A stretch of DNA of 64,000 bases from Actinomycetes bacterium (lineage in GTDB: Bacteria; Actinomycetota; Actinomycetes; Mycobacteriales; Mycobacteriaceae), in the NCBI GenBank assembly GCA_023432405.1, contig JAEYUQ010000016.1, positions 1 to 64,000 of the forward strand. Direction: 5' to 3'. A program made the translations under genes and the position numbers. This document shows, one piece after another, positions 8,636 through 16,090 of this stretch (positions are counted from its first letter, which is position 1; every line of letters begins with the position of its first letter). A model generated the notes under the pieces. That model was not told where the DNA came from. It did no database searches and saw only the letters and a program-made list of their open reading frames with translations.

Positions 8636-9166
8636 GTGTTCAAAAAAGGGTTGAGTGTTCTTGCTTTCTCTGGTGCTGTGTTGCTTGCTGGGTGCAGTGC
8701 CCATGATGTTGATACCCAGGCATCAGAGACATCTGTGACAGAGGCTCCTATGACCACTCCTTTTGCTGAGGTGAAGGACGTTGATCCGGTGTATCCGGAG
8801 CAGCTCGATAAACCGGAGAAAGATCCGGGTCTCAATGTGACCTGGACAGTGCAGATAGTGACCAACGCTCCGATTAGTGGGAATGCTGTGGTTAATCTGC
8901 TTGTGCGCAATGACAATGATGCCCCGCTTTCTCCAGAGCAGATTCCTCAGCCAATTTTGAAAGTTGCGGAGGGATCAGATGAGAACAGTCTCACAGAAGT
9001 GGAGCCAGAATCCAATGAGGCATCGGGTATTACCAATGGTTTGGATTTGCCATTAGGTGCTGGAGCGTCTACGAATATCCAATATGCCTTCAAAACATCC
9101 TCCGCTAATTTGTGGAGCGCAGAGTTGACCACCGGGAATGTGGTCTGGAAAGGCAAGCTGCGCTAA
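8636..9166 (+). CDS. Secreted lipoprotein with DUF4352-like/immunoglobulin-like fold, function unknown
   Basis: The 176-residue product starts at a GTG preceded by a good ribosome binding site (GAAGGAG, 8622-8628). It has a short lipoprotein signal ending in LLAGC (Cys near residue 19), then an acidic Thr/Ser/Glu-rich linker, and from about residue 65 a beta-rich domain (NVTWTVQIVTNAPISGNAVVN). The domain ends with a Trp-Lys-Gly-Lys-Leu tail. This looks like a surface-anchored domain of about 100 residues; the family call is tentative and no enzymatic motif is seen. It is transcribed towards a long untranslated region and then the EspC/PPE-like gene. Confidence 0.75.
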   Translation: MFKKGLSVLAFSGAVLLAGCSAHDVDTQASETSVTEAPMTTPFAEVKDVDPVYPEQLDKPEKDPGLNVTWTVQIVTNAPISGNAVVNLLVRNDNDAPLSPEQIPQPILKVAEGSDENSLTEVEPESNEASGITNGLDLPLGAGASTNIQYAFKTSSANLWSAELTTGNVVWKGKLR

Positions 9167-9725
9167 ATAGTCAGGAGATACTCAGCAGCGCGCTTGGTTC
9201 AGTTCAGAAAAATCCCTGCTTGAAGGGTGAGAAAGCTCTTCAGAATACTTCTGAACGCCACCGGGAACCACCGACGGCGTACCTAGGTCTAACCCTAAGT
9301 GAGTACGGTTGCTGACTGACTTCCCGCCGTGGAAAGCAGAACGCAGACGCGCTATGTTCTCCGTTTAGCCCAGGCAGCGTCTCCGGAGCTGAGTCACTGA
9401 GACTCGCACTGGGGGAAAGCTCCGTCATGAACACCGAAAGGATGTCTTCATGGTTTTGCTTCCAGATCCAGCAACCGTACTTGCTTTTCAGCGTTGTCAT
9501 TGTGCCGCACTGTTGGGGTTTCGGCGTATGGGGGTACACCACCGAGATCTCTGATCACAACGCTGAATTCTTCAACCCTGATTCCGTGAGAATCCTCCCG
9601 ATTCTGTCCACTATGAGGTTGTTCGGAGGGATTCTCACGGTATCAGTGCCATTGTTCACCTATGAGCTGGTCTGCTTTCAGTGGTGCAGGCAGTCATATT
9701 TCATATCCTTCAGGGGGGATATTTC
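9167..9725 (+). promoter_or_regulatory. Long 5' leader with several inverted repeats before the EspC/PPE-like gene
   Basis: About 560 bases carry no convincing gene. The first half holds pairings that would fold in RNA: TTCAGAA at 9239-9245 with TTCTGAA at 9249-9255, GACGGCG near 9273 with CGCCGTG near 9336, and GAGTC-ACTGA-GACTC near 9391-9405. A weak 109-codon frame at 9427-9756 overlaps the true downstream start and matches nothing. A cis-acting RNA or a small RNA gene is possible. I compared it in mind with the c-di-AMP, cobalamin and FMN riboswitch cores and could not make a convincing match. Confidence 0.35.
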
Positions 9726-11462
9726 ATGGATTTACAGGTTGATACTGGGTCTTTAGCTGCAGTAGGAGTTGAACTTTCCGCTATCCACGCAGAGGTGATG
9801 ACTGCTTCTGCCACGGCTGGGCAAGCAGGTTTAAGTGGGGCGTTTTCCACAGCTCCAGCTCTGGATATGTTGGGGTCAGCTCACGGAAATGTCTTGGCAG
9901 GTCCAGCAGGGTCTGCGCGTCAGGTACTGACAGCCTTGGCAGCTCAGGTGGCGTGGTTGAGGGAAGCAGTCCTGGCCTCAGCGGAGGTTTTGGAGCAGCA
10001 GAATTATGCCGGTACTCATGCGCTGGCCATTGCAGAGGAAGGGGGAAGCGTTGCACCGGCTACGGTTGTGTTTCCCGTCCGTCCACCACTGACTCCGCTT
10101 CCCTTTCCCTTCCCAACTCCGGTGGCAAAAAGCTTGCCAAGTGTAGCGGCACTGGTGGCAGCGTTTTCTGGCACGAACCTTGCTGCGGTCACTGCTGCTG
10201 CGGCAGCGTGGACGTCCCTGGCCACCAGAATTGGTGAGGTAGCGGTTCGCCTAGGTGCGGTTGCTGGGCGTCTTGGCAGTGACAATAGGGGAGAGGTTAT
10301 TACAGCGGCCGTCGCCAAGATACTCGGTGTTGCTAGTGCTGCTCGATCTTTTAGCGCCAATGCAGGGATTATGGCAACGCAGGTGGCCAAGCTGTTGGGT
10401 ATTCACCAGATTGGGCTGGCCAAGGTGACAGCAGCGCAATCTATGCTGGATGCTCAGACAGATTCGGCGGTTCGTGCGGCCAGTGAAGCAGCTTTTGTGG
10501 CTGCCTTTCCGGCCGAGTTCACGCCCATCGCCATAACCGCTGTGCCCTCAATTCGTCTCTTGATGAACTGGGCTGAGTGTCAGGGAGGGGGCATTGTGAG
10601 TACAGGGATGGATACCGTGACGGGTGGTCATCTGCCGAGCGCTATTGATGTATCGCCTGAAGCGATGGTGACAAAGGTTTTAGATGAGGTAGCACCCCAC
10701 AGAGCTGAGGTTGAGCGAATAGTATCGGAGGTCCCCGAGCTTGGGGCGAAGGCAGGGGAGGTGCATCAAGCACTTTCTGCCACTCCTACCCAGGCAGCAA
10801 GCTATCAAACATCCGCACCTGGTGGCAGTGTTGCTCCTAGCGGTATGGCGTCAACCGGGATTCCGGGATCAGCAGCTTCAGGAGTTTCTTCTGGCGCTGG
10901 ATACGCAGGCCACAGTGCTTTGGCTGCTGCACCCTCCGCTTTGGGAGGAGTCCTTAACAGCGGTGCCGGGCAATCTTCAGCCCTCGGCACGGGTTCTCAC
11001 AGAGGGGTCAGTGCTGGATCAGCGATACCTCTCCGAACTGCAGATACGCATCTGGCCTCCAGCAGCGTCGGTGACATCTCTCCGAGGGCGAGTGCGGGAG
11101 GGACATCCTTGGGCACGGGATTACCTCCTGTGGGAGGGAAGGGGCTGGCAGCTGGAGCTGCAGGGGCTGGTGGAGTAGTAGGGCTGGGCGCTGCCACGGG
11201 ACTTGGTTCCAGTTCCGCTCACAGCGGCACGTTGACCCAGGCGGCCTCGGGGATGTTCTGGTCTGGAGCTTCCACTGGAGGGGCAGGTGGTGACAGGCCC
11301 GTGGGCATGATGGGTGGTATGCATCCACAGCAGGCAACTCGCTCAAAGAACAAGATCAAGACGGTGACTAGTTCTGTGGAGGAAAATGAGAACATTGCCG
11401 CATTACTAGGTAAAAGAACTCCCGTGGTTCCTGGAGTTATTGGCGCCTGGGTGCGTGGATAG
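9726..11462 (+). CDS. EspC/PPE-like type VII secretion substrate, Ala/Gly-rich
   Basis: The start at 9726 is chosen because a CAGGGGGG ribosome binding site lies just upstream and the N-terminus MDLQVDTGSLAAVGVELSAI fits the helical EspC/DUF2580 or PPE-type N-terminal domain of ESX (type VII) substrates. The 578 residues fall into a helical domain (1-100), a Pro-rich linker near 120-135 (PVRPPLTPLPFPFPTPV), a second long helical, Ala-rich domain (135-320), and a low-complexity Gly/Ser/Ala region (365-540) before a basic tail. There is no conventional signal peptide. Proteins of this build are exported through ESX systems onto the cell envelope, but no ESX gene is visible in this window. Exact family is uncertain. 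Confidence 0.6.
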   Translation: MDLQVDTGSLAAVGVELSAIHAEVMTASATAGQAGLSGAFSTAPALDMLGSAHGNVLAGPAGSARQVLTALAAQVAWLREAVLASAEVLEQQNYAGTHALAIAEEGGSVAPATVVFPVRPPLTPLPFPFPTPVAKSLPSVAALVAAFSGTNLAAVTAAAAAWTSLATRIGEVAVRLGAVAGRLGSDNRGEVITAAVAKILGVASAARSFSANAGIMATQVAKLLGIHQIGLAKVTAAQSMLDAQTDSAVRAASEAAFVAAFPAEFTPIAITAVPSIRLLMNWAECQGGGIVSTGMDTVTGGHLPSAIDVSPEAMVTKVLDEVAPHRAEVERIVSEVPELGAKAGEVHQALSATPTQAASYQTSAPGGSVAPSGMASTGIPGSAASGVSSGAGYAGHSALAAAPSALGGVLNSGAGQSSALGTGSHRGVSAGSAIPLRTADTHLASSSVGDISPRASAGGTSLGTGLPPVGGKGLAAGAAGAGGVVGLGAATGLGSSSAHSGTLTQAASGMFWSGASTGGAGGDRPVGMMGGMHPQQATRSKNKIKTVTSSVEENENIAALLGKRTPVVPGVIGAWVRG

Positions 11463-11542
11463 CACCGTTGCGTGAAAAAGCTTCTGTGAAGAGGTGCTGA
11501 GCACTAGCCAGCTCACGGGCACATTCTCGTTACACTGAGCCT

Positions 11543-12091
11543 ATGACGGAATCTGTGGTGCTTCTTGATAATCTCGGCAACCCTCGAGGTGCTGCCCCGA
11601 AGTCTTCCGTTCACACCACGGAAACGCCATTTCACCTCGGCTTTTCTGTCTATGTTCGAGATTCTTTGGGAAGACTTCTCATCACGCGCCGGGCGTTAGC
11701 CAAGAAAACCTGGCCGGGAGTGTGGACAAATAGCTTTTGTGGGCACCCTGCTCCTGGTGAAGAACTCACTCACGCAGTTCAACGTCGGGCGGATGAAGAA
11801 TTGCGCCTTCGCTTATCTCATATTCGTTGTGTATTGCCAGATTTTCGCTATCGAGCTGTGGATTCAAGCGGGATTGTGGAGTATGAGTTGTGCCCTGTCT
11901 TTGTGGCTGTGGCAGACTCTGAGCCTGTTCCTGTGCCTGAAGAAGTGGTCACAGCTCTGTGGGCTGATCCACAGGATGTTGTGAAGGCAGTCCGTCATAC
12001 TCCCTTTGCCTTCAGCCCGTGGATGGCCGAGCAATTGCGCCACAAAGAAGTGCTCAGTGAAGTACTTGTGGAGCAGGTCCCAGAAAACTGA
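11543..12091 (+). CDS. idi: Isopentenyl-diphosphate delta-isomerase, type I
   Basis: The 182-residue Nudix-fold enzyme interconverts isopentenyl and dimethylallyl diphosphate for isoprenoid synthesis in the cytoplasm. The catalytic Cys is in NSFCGHP (Cys66) and the catalytic Glu in EYELCPV (Glu115), at the same positions as in the E. coli enzyme (67 and 116). The His-bearing metal site includes HLGFSVYV and the first His of the N-terminal region. Length is normal. It ends eight bases from the convergent maltokinase-like gene, with no terminator between them that I can see. Isoprenoid supply fits the decaprenyl diphosphate synthase encoded further on. Confidence 0.95.
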   Translation: MTESVVLLDNLGNPRGAAPKSSVHTTETPFHLGFSVYVRDSLGRLLITRRALAKKTWPGVWTNSFCGHPAPGEELTHAVQRRADEELRLRLSHIRCVLPDFRYRAVDSSGIVEYELCPVFVAVADSEPVPVPEEVVTALWADPQDVVKAVRHTPFAFSPWMAEQLRHKEVLSEVLVEQVPEN

Positions 12092-12098
12092 GGAGCAC

Positions 12099-13124
12099 TC
12101 AGAGGTTGAGGAGTGATATGAGAGCATTCCTAGGGATGTGACTCCAGTCTGGGCGATGATGGGTTTCATACACCAACTCATAAAGCGCTTTATCCACCAG
12201 GTAGGCGCGCAGAAGATCGGGACGTACTGTATCGGCATAACCAGCCAGGAAATCCTCCCCCTCTGAGGTAGAAGCCCGTCCGGCGTAATCCAGAGAACGT
12301 AGCACCCCAGCTAGGTCTTGAACCACACTTCCCATCGCGCGTCGCTGCGTCAAGGGGCGGTCTGGTTCTCCCTCAAAGTCAATGATGGTCCACTGATGGG
12401 ATCTTTCTGAGTAGAGCGCTTGACCCAGGTGGAGATCCCCGTGAATACGCTGCACAGGTATCTGCCCCAAGGAGGAAAACAATGCCCGCGCGGGGGATAC
12501 GAAGTCTTGAACAGAAGGATCCTGGGGAATGCGGCTTAGTAAGGTTGCTGCGCCATCAATGGTGTCTGTACCAAAGGCCTCAGCGAGTGCATGGTGAATC
12601 TGGTGGAGTGCCTCACCAAAGCTATGCATCTGTGTTGAGAAGTCCGTGGCCTTTTGAGCAAGCTCAAAACCATCGGTCCCCTCTACTAGTCCCTGAACAA
12701 TAGCCACGGTTGTTTCGGTACCCTCCACACAGCGATCCACCGTTCCGAGGAGGGGTGCCAGCGGGGCCTGGTGAGAAATGGCGCGATGGATTTCGACATC
12801 GGGGTTAAGCCCCGGCTCCAGGTTTCGATACCACTTGACTATTGCGCCGTCCACCACAATGGAAGCGTTAGTCTGCTCCATGCCTAAACTGCGGGAATGC
12901 TGTGCTGGAAGTCCTGTGGCCTTCTGATATGCCCACGCGCCTGCCTCGGGTGAGCCTAGGCATTCTGTACCGTGAGAATCCAGCATCACCTGGGTCAGCG
13001 CGCCGTCGGCACGGAGAAGATACCAGGTTCCGCAGGGGAGGTCCTGAGAATCCACCACGGACACGCTATCTACGTGGCTGGAGGGGAAGAAACGGCTAGA
13101 GGCAAGAAAATCAGTCCAATTCAT
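12099..13124 (-). CDS. Maltokinase-like protein (aminoglycoside phosphotransferase fold)
   Basis: The start at 13124 has a matching ribosome binding site (AAAGAAG) and gives 341 residues. The kinase core is clear: catalytic loop RIHGDLHLGQ (His228-Asp230), metal-binding IIDFEGEP (247-254) and the helix RRAMGSVVQDLAGVLRSLDYA, which together are the maltokinase (Mak/Pep2) signature. Mak makes maltose 1-phosphate from trehalose-derived maltose for GlgE alpha-glucan synthesis. This protein is about 100 residues shorter than mycobacterial Mak and lacks much of its N-terminal cap, so a divergent form or altered substrate is possible. No treS or glgE is near. It runs divergently from nothing and converges with idi. 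Confidence 0.8.
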   Translation of the reverse strand: MNWTDFLASSRFFPSSHVDSVSVVDSQDLPCGTWYLLRADGALTQVMLDSHGTECLGSPEAGAWAYQKATGLPAQHSRSLGMEQTNASIVVDGAIVKWYRNLEPGLNPDVEIHRAISHQAPLAPLLGTVDRCVEGTETTVAIVQGLVEGTDGFELAQKATDFSTQMHSFGEALHQIHHALAEAFGTDTIDGAATLLSRIPQDPSVQDFVSPARALFSSLGQIPVQRIHGDLHLGQALYSERSHQWTIIDFEGEPDRPLTQRRAMGSVVQDLAGVLRSLDYAGRASTSEGEDFLAGYADTVRPDLLRAYLVDKALYELVYETHHRPDWSHIPRNALISLLNL

Positions 13125-13214
13125 AATAACTTCTTTATAGTATTCAGCGAGGGTTCCAGCAGTCACTCACGCGCTCACCCTGAACAATGACGCTGAGTGC
13201 TCACAGCACGGTAC

Positions 13215-14414
13215 TTACCTGAGATAGAGCCGGACGCTTCGGAGGGGATCTGTCTCCAGACTGCGTGTTCCAGTGGATATATCAAAACGTAGAGCTTGGC
13301 GGCCAGGGCGGAATTGTGGCCAGTCAGGAGCCTGCGTCCACAAAGAGTGCTGGCTAAACATGAGGGGTAACTCGTCACAGTGATATGCGTGTGTGAAGCC
13401 AATCACCCACACAGGGCCAGGCGCCTGTTCAGCAACCTCATTGGTCCAGCGCCTAATGAATACGTCTGAGAGCGCATCTCTGACAAGGGTGTTTCGAGTA
13501 ACGGGAGTCTTGGTATTCTCCCTTTCCTTATCGACGCCCTTCTCCCGGAGGTCTGCTCCCTGTGCAGCGTGCTCAGCGTCTAATTTGGAGGCAAGGTAGG
13601 ACGTCATCGTATCTACCCCCAAGACGGATTCTCCTCGTCGAAGCAACCAGCGTCCCAGCGCATTGTCGAGCTTCTGTGCTGCGGGATTGTTCCATACCTC
13701 CCGGTCAGTACTGGTGACCACAATGGGTACTTCCGCCAATTCCGCGGCGTCGAAAGGGTAGGGGCCTAGAGCTAAATCCAGCGGGTAGCTGCGGGTAAAC
13801 CAGGCAACTTTCCGAGGGTTGGCACTGCTCAGCCCTGCGCGGGTAAGCGGTTTGCCCACTAGTGTTCGCAGACGCCCTGTTTTCTCCTCGAAACTTGTGC
13901 GAGGAAAGGCGGGGGAGTGCGCCCAGGCTCGTCGAAACAGTCCGGTGTAGTGGTCGCGCCTGCATAGCCAGAGCACAATTCCAGCTCCGGCAGATTGCCC
14001 TGCCAGCGTTACCTGGGTGGGATCCCCGCCAAAGTACTCGATGTTGTTCTGAACCCATTCCAGAGCCACTGCCACATCATCAACGCCTCGGAAGTGGAAT
14101 GGTTCTTCATCGGAAAACGGGGCGAAACCAGACAAGCTGAGCCGGTACCCCACAGAAACTACCACCACTCCACTGCTGGCCAGGGAACTCAGATCCGCCT
14201 CTGTATGCGTTCCGTTGATGTACCCGCCACCGTGTACATACACCACCACCGGGAGATCTCGTCCGGAATTCGTCTCCTCGTCGGGGGTAAACACACTCAG
14301 TGCAATGCGCTCCGGGTGCGGCTGGGAGTAGTCGCCCGGCGTGAAGGGCAGAAGCTCGGCGTCCTTCCATTCCGGGAAGCTGGCATAGGGTATGGAGTGG
14401 TAGGCAGTAACCAT
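13215..14414 (-). CDS. Type-B carboxylesterase/lipase family protein
   Basis: The start at 14414 follows a GGAGAAC ribosome binding site and gives 399 residues. The alpha/beta hydrolase core shows the oxyanion-hole motif YVHGGGYING, the RGVDDVAVALEWVQNNIEYFGGDP helix region of type-B carboxylesterases and the nucleophile elbow GQSAGAG. Catalytic His is probably in the FTHAYHCDELPLMF stretch. The family hydrolyses carboxylic esters such as short-chain lipids or xenobiotics. It is shorter than the usual 500 residues, with a reduced cap region. No signal peptide is seen, so a cytoplasmic enzyme is expected; the substrate is unknown. Confidence 0.88.
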   Translation of the reverse strand: MVTAYHSIPYASFPEWKDAELLPFTPGDYSQPHPERIALSVFTPDEETNSGRDLPVVVYVHGGGYINGTHTEADLSSLASSGVVVVSVGYRLSLSGFAPFSDEEPFHFRGVDDVAVALEWVQNNIEYFGGDPTQVTLAGQSAGAGIVLWLCRRDHYTGLFRRAWAHSPAFPRTSFEEKTGRLRTLVGKPLTRAGLSSANPRKVAWFTRSYPLDLALGPYPFDAAELAEVPIVVTSTDREVWNNPAAQKLDNALGRWLLRRGESVLGVDTMTSYLASKLDAEHAAQGADLREKGVDKERENTKTPVTRNTLVRDALSDVFIRRWTNEVAEQAPGPVWVIGFTHAYHCDELPLMFSQHSLWTQAPDWPQFRPGRQALRFDISTGTRSLETDPLRSVRLYLR

Positions 14415-14446
14415 AGTTCTCCAGCGTAGTGATAGATTGGGCGAGC

Positions 14447-14740
14447 ATGGATAGCGTGACGGATTGGATTGCTGGATTGCCACTATGGCTCCAGATGCCG
14501 ATAGTCATGATCTGCGCTATTGCGTTGTGTTCGGTTTTGGCCGTGGTTCTTCTTCGTATGATTGATGTGACGGCCGCGGTGCTCAGGCGATGGATACGTT
14601 CTATCGCTGGCAGAACAGCCAGAGGGGAGCAGCCCGGGCAGGAGAGACAACTCCAGACCACCTCTCCTCACTCCGGACATGCTTCGGCGTCACAGGAATT
14701 AGCGTTGCAGGAATTAGAAAGGGAAGCTGACCGTGCCTAA
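14447..14740 (+). CDS. Small single-pass membrane protein with charged tail
   Basis: The 97-residue product has an N-terminal membrane helix at about residues 13-37 (LQMPIVMICAIALCSVLAVV), then a short basic stretch (RRWIRSIAGRTARG), then a Gln/Ser-rich acidic tail of 40 residues. No family is recognised. It is divergent from the carboxylesterase, with only about 30 bases between the two starts, so their promoters must overlap. The next tiny membrane protein gene begins eight bases before this one stops, which suggests that both are made from one message. Confidence 0.55.
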   Translation: MDSVTDWIAGLPLWLQMPIVMICAIALCSVLAVVLLRMIDVTAAVLRRWIRSIAGRTARGEQPGQERQLQTTSPHSGHASASQELALQELEREADRA

Positions 14741-14879
14741 TCCGCATGATCTTATGGAAGAGGACAAGAAGCTACCTCATCGCAAACGCGCCTTGCCTAG
14801 CCAGTACGTTCGCGTTTCCCTCATTGTCCTGCTTGTGATGGTGTTTGGCGCCTGGCTGGTTTCACTCGTCCCCTGGTAG
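14733..14879 (+). CDS. 48-residue membrane protein
   Basis: A GTG at 14733, inside the end of the previous gene, opens a 48-codon frame. The product has a charged, basic N-terminus (EEDKKLPHRKRALPSQY) and one C-terminal membrane helix (VSLIVLLVMVFGAWLVSLVPW). The layout of a cytoplasmic basic tail followed by one helix is typical of small conserved actinobacterial membrane proteins, sometimes subunits of larger complexes. No family is recognised. The overlap with the preceding membrane protein argues for coupled translation and a shared role. Confidence 0.6.
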   Translation: MPNPHDLMEEDKKLPHRKRALPSQYVRVSLIVLLVMVFGAWLVSLVPW

Positions 14880-14974
14880 ATAAGCATTTCGGATTCTAAG
14901 GTGCGCTTGCGCCGGCGCGTGAGGTGTCCTGAGGAAAGCGGTGCCGGGTTGATCGGCCTCAGTGCACGCTGGAG

Positions 14975-15005
14975 AGGCCACCTCAATTGAAAGCCCAGGT
15001 GGCCT
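14975..15005. terminator. Inverted repeat, possible terminator
   Basis: Nine-base arms, aggccacct at 14975-14983 and aggtggcct at 14997-15005, flank a 13-base loop. There is no T-run, which is common for actinobacterial terminators. It would end the transcript of the two small membrane proteins. Confidence 0.5.
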
Positions 15006-15070
15006 GACCTCACACGCAAGCACTGTGAGCTTTCTTATCCACGCAACATGACCCACCTAGCCACTACCCA

Positions 15071-15126
15071 TTGACATATATCGACAATCGATATAGTATC
15101 GACAATCGATACATCGAATTTCGATA
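15071..15126 (+). promoter_or_regulatory. Promoter with three operator-like repeats
   Basis: A near-perfect sigma-70 type promoter is visible: TTGACA at 15071-15076, a 17-base spacer, and TAGTAT at 15094-15099. Inside and after it are two identical 15-mers, TATCGACAATCGATA at 15079-15093 and 15097-15111, and a related palindrome ATCGAATTTCGAT at 15113-15125. The first sits in the spacer, the second covers the -10 box and start site, and the third lies in the leader. This is a strong candidate for autoregulation by the Xre-type protein encoded at 15792-15995. Confidence 0.75.
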
Positions 15127-15143
15127 TGAAAGGAGTATGGGAT

Positions 15144-15791
15144 ATGGATACGAACCCGCTCAATCTGGACAGTGAACCGACGATCTCGCAAGGGAGAAGC
15201 ATGAGGGAACAGCAGGGGAGAAAAGACCGAGACCTCTATCGCAATCCGAAAAAAGGGCGCCGCGATATGAATGCTTCGTTGCTGGGAGGTGTCGTTGCTT
15301 TCTTCATGATTTTTCTGGCACTCCAAGATGCCCTTTTCGATCAGAAGTTCAATACTGATCTGGCGTTGTTGATGCCGGAGAATGCAGTAGATGGAGATGG
15401 AATCCCGTTCGAAGTACTGAGTGGCGCACAGATGGGCCTATTTATCGCGGGTGAGGCGATAAGAGCACTGAGTGTAGCTATCATCGCCTTGCTCCTTATC
15501 TGGGTGGTGCGCTCCTACACACAGGGAGAGTTTTTCACGTTCCGCACCGCGCGAAGAGTCGCTGTGATCAGCTGGTTGATCGCGTTCTACCCCCTGGGAA
15601 TCTTTTTCCAGCGCATGGGGGAAAACTCGGTTGCGGCTGACTTTGGTCTCGATGTGTGGTTTGATCGCTCAGGTGGCGTCTTCGAGTCCTTTTACCCTTT
15701 CTGGTGCGTAATGTTGATGGCAATCTCTATGGTGAGTGTCATGCTCTACCGCGCTGCCCGTATGCAGAAAGATCAGGAAGGGCTTATCTAA
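15144..15791 (+). CDS. DUF2975-like four-helix membrane protein
   Basis: The start at 15144 is chosen over 15126 because the GGAG at 15132-15135 is correctly spaced for it. The 215-residue product has a charged N-terminal tail of about 45 residues and four membrane segments (roughly 48-66, 95-120, 133-155 and 185-205). This is the usual build of DUF2975 proteins, which are commonly encoded with a small Xre/YozG-like regulator, as here. The stop codon directly abuts the regulator start. The family's function is unknown; regulation of membrane or stress processes is inferred only from such pairings. Confidence 0.75.
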   Translation: MDTNPLNLDSEPTISQGRSMREQQGRKDRDLYRNPKKGRRDMNASLLGGVVAFFMIFLALQDALFDQKFNTDLALLMPENAVDGDGIPFEVLSGAQMGLFIAGEAIRALSVAIIALLLIWVVRSYTQGEFFTFRTARRVAVISWLIAFYPLGIFFQRMGENSVAADFGLDVWFDRSGGVFESFYPFWCVMLMAISMVSVMLYRAARMQKDQEGLI

Positions 15792-15995
15792 ATGCCCGAA
15801 GTAGTGTGCCATCTTGATAAGCTACTGGCCCGCCACGATATGACCTTGGCTGCTCTTGCAGACAAAGTGGGAGTAACTCCCGTGAACCTGTCAGTACTAA
15901 AAAATAATCGAGCTAAAGCTATTCGCTTTTCAACGCTTATCGCTTTGTGCGAAGCTCTCGATTGTCAACCGGGTGATCTATTTACGGTCGAGTGA
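15792..15995 (+). CDS. Small Xre/YozG-family helix-turn-helix regulator
   Basis: The 67-residue protein is essentially one helix-turn-helix domain: LDKLLARHDMTLAALADKVG (helices 1-2), VTPVNLSVLKNN (recognition helix) and ALCEALDCQPGDLFTVE, the typical YozG/Xre C-terminus. It has no effector domain. It follows the DUF2975-like gene with no gap. The repeated ATCGA elements in the shared promoter are the obvious binding sites. It probably represses its own operon, and the partner membrane protein may control it. Confidence 0.88.
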   Translation: MPEVVCHLDKLLARHDMTLAALADKVGVTPVNLSVLKNNRAKAIRFSTLIALCEALDCQPGDLFTVE

Positions 15996-16024
15996 TCCTT
16001 CCCGCACTCCCTGCCAAATCTGCC

Positions 16025-16081
16025 TGAGGCGCCATGATTCTTGTTACAGGTTTTACCGCCTACAAACATCATGACGCCTCA
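16025..16081. terminator. Bidirectional hairpin terminator between the Xre gene and malQ
   Basis: Arms of 14 bases, TGAGGCGCCATGAT (16025-16038) and ATCATGACGCCTCA (16068-16081), pair with only one non-Watson-Crick position. The 29-base loop contains a further short stem. It sits exactly between two convergent genes and would serve both. Confidence 0.7.
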
Positions 16082-16090
16082 CCTCCAGCC

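Noticed and set aside
9180..9430. Possible c-di-AMP (ydaO) riboswitch in the leader
   Set aside because: A GGGAACCACC stretch resembles part of the core, but the other conserved blocks are missing or in the wrong order. Kept only as a structured leader.
9427..9756. 109-codon plus-strand frame before the EspC/PPE-like gene
   Set aside because: No family match; it overlaps the start of the real gene and its start lacks a good ribosome binding site.
10016..11346. Several antisense and alternate frames in the EspC/PPE-like gene
   Set aside because: Low-complexity GC-rich coding sequence opens long frames in all phases; only the plus frame has a ribosome binding site and a family-like N-terminus.
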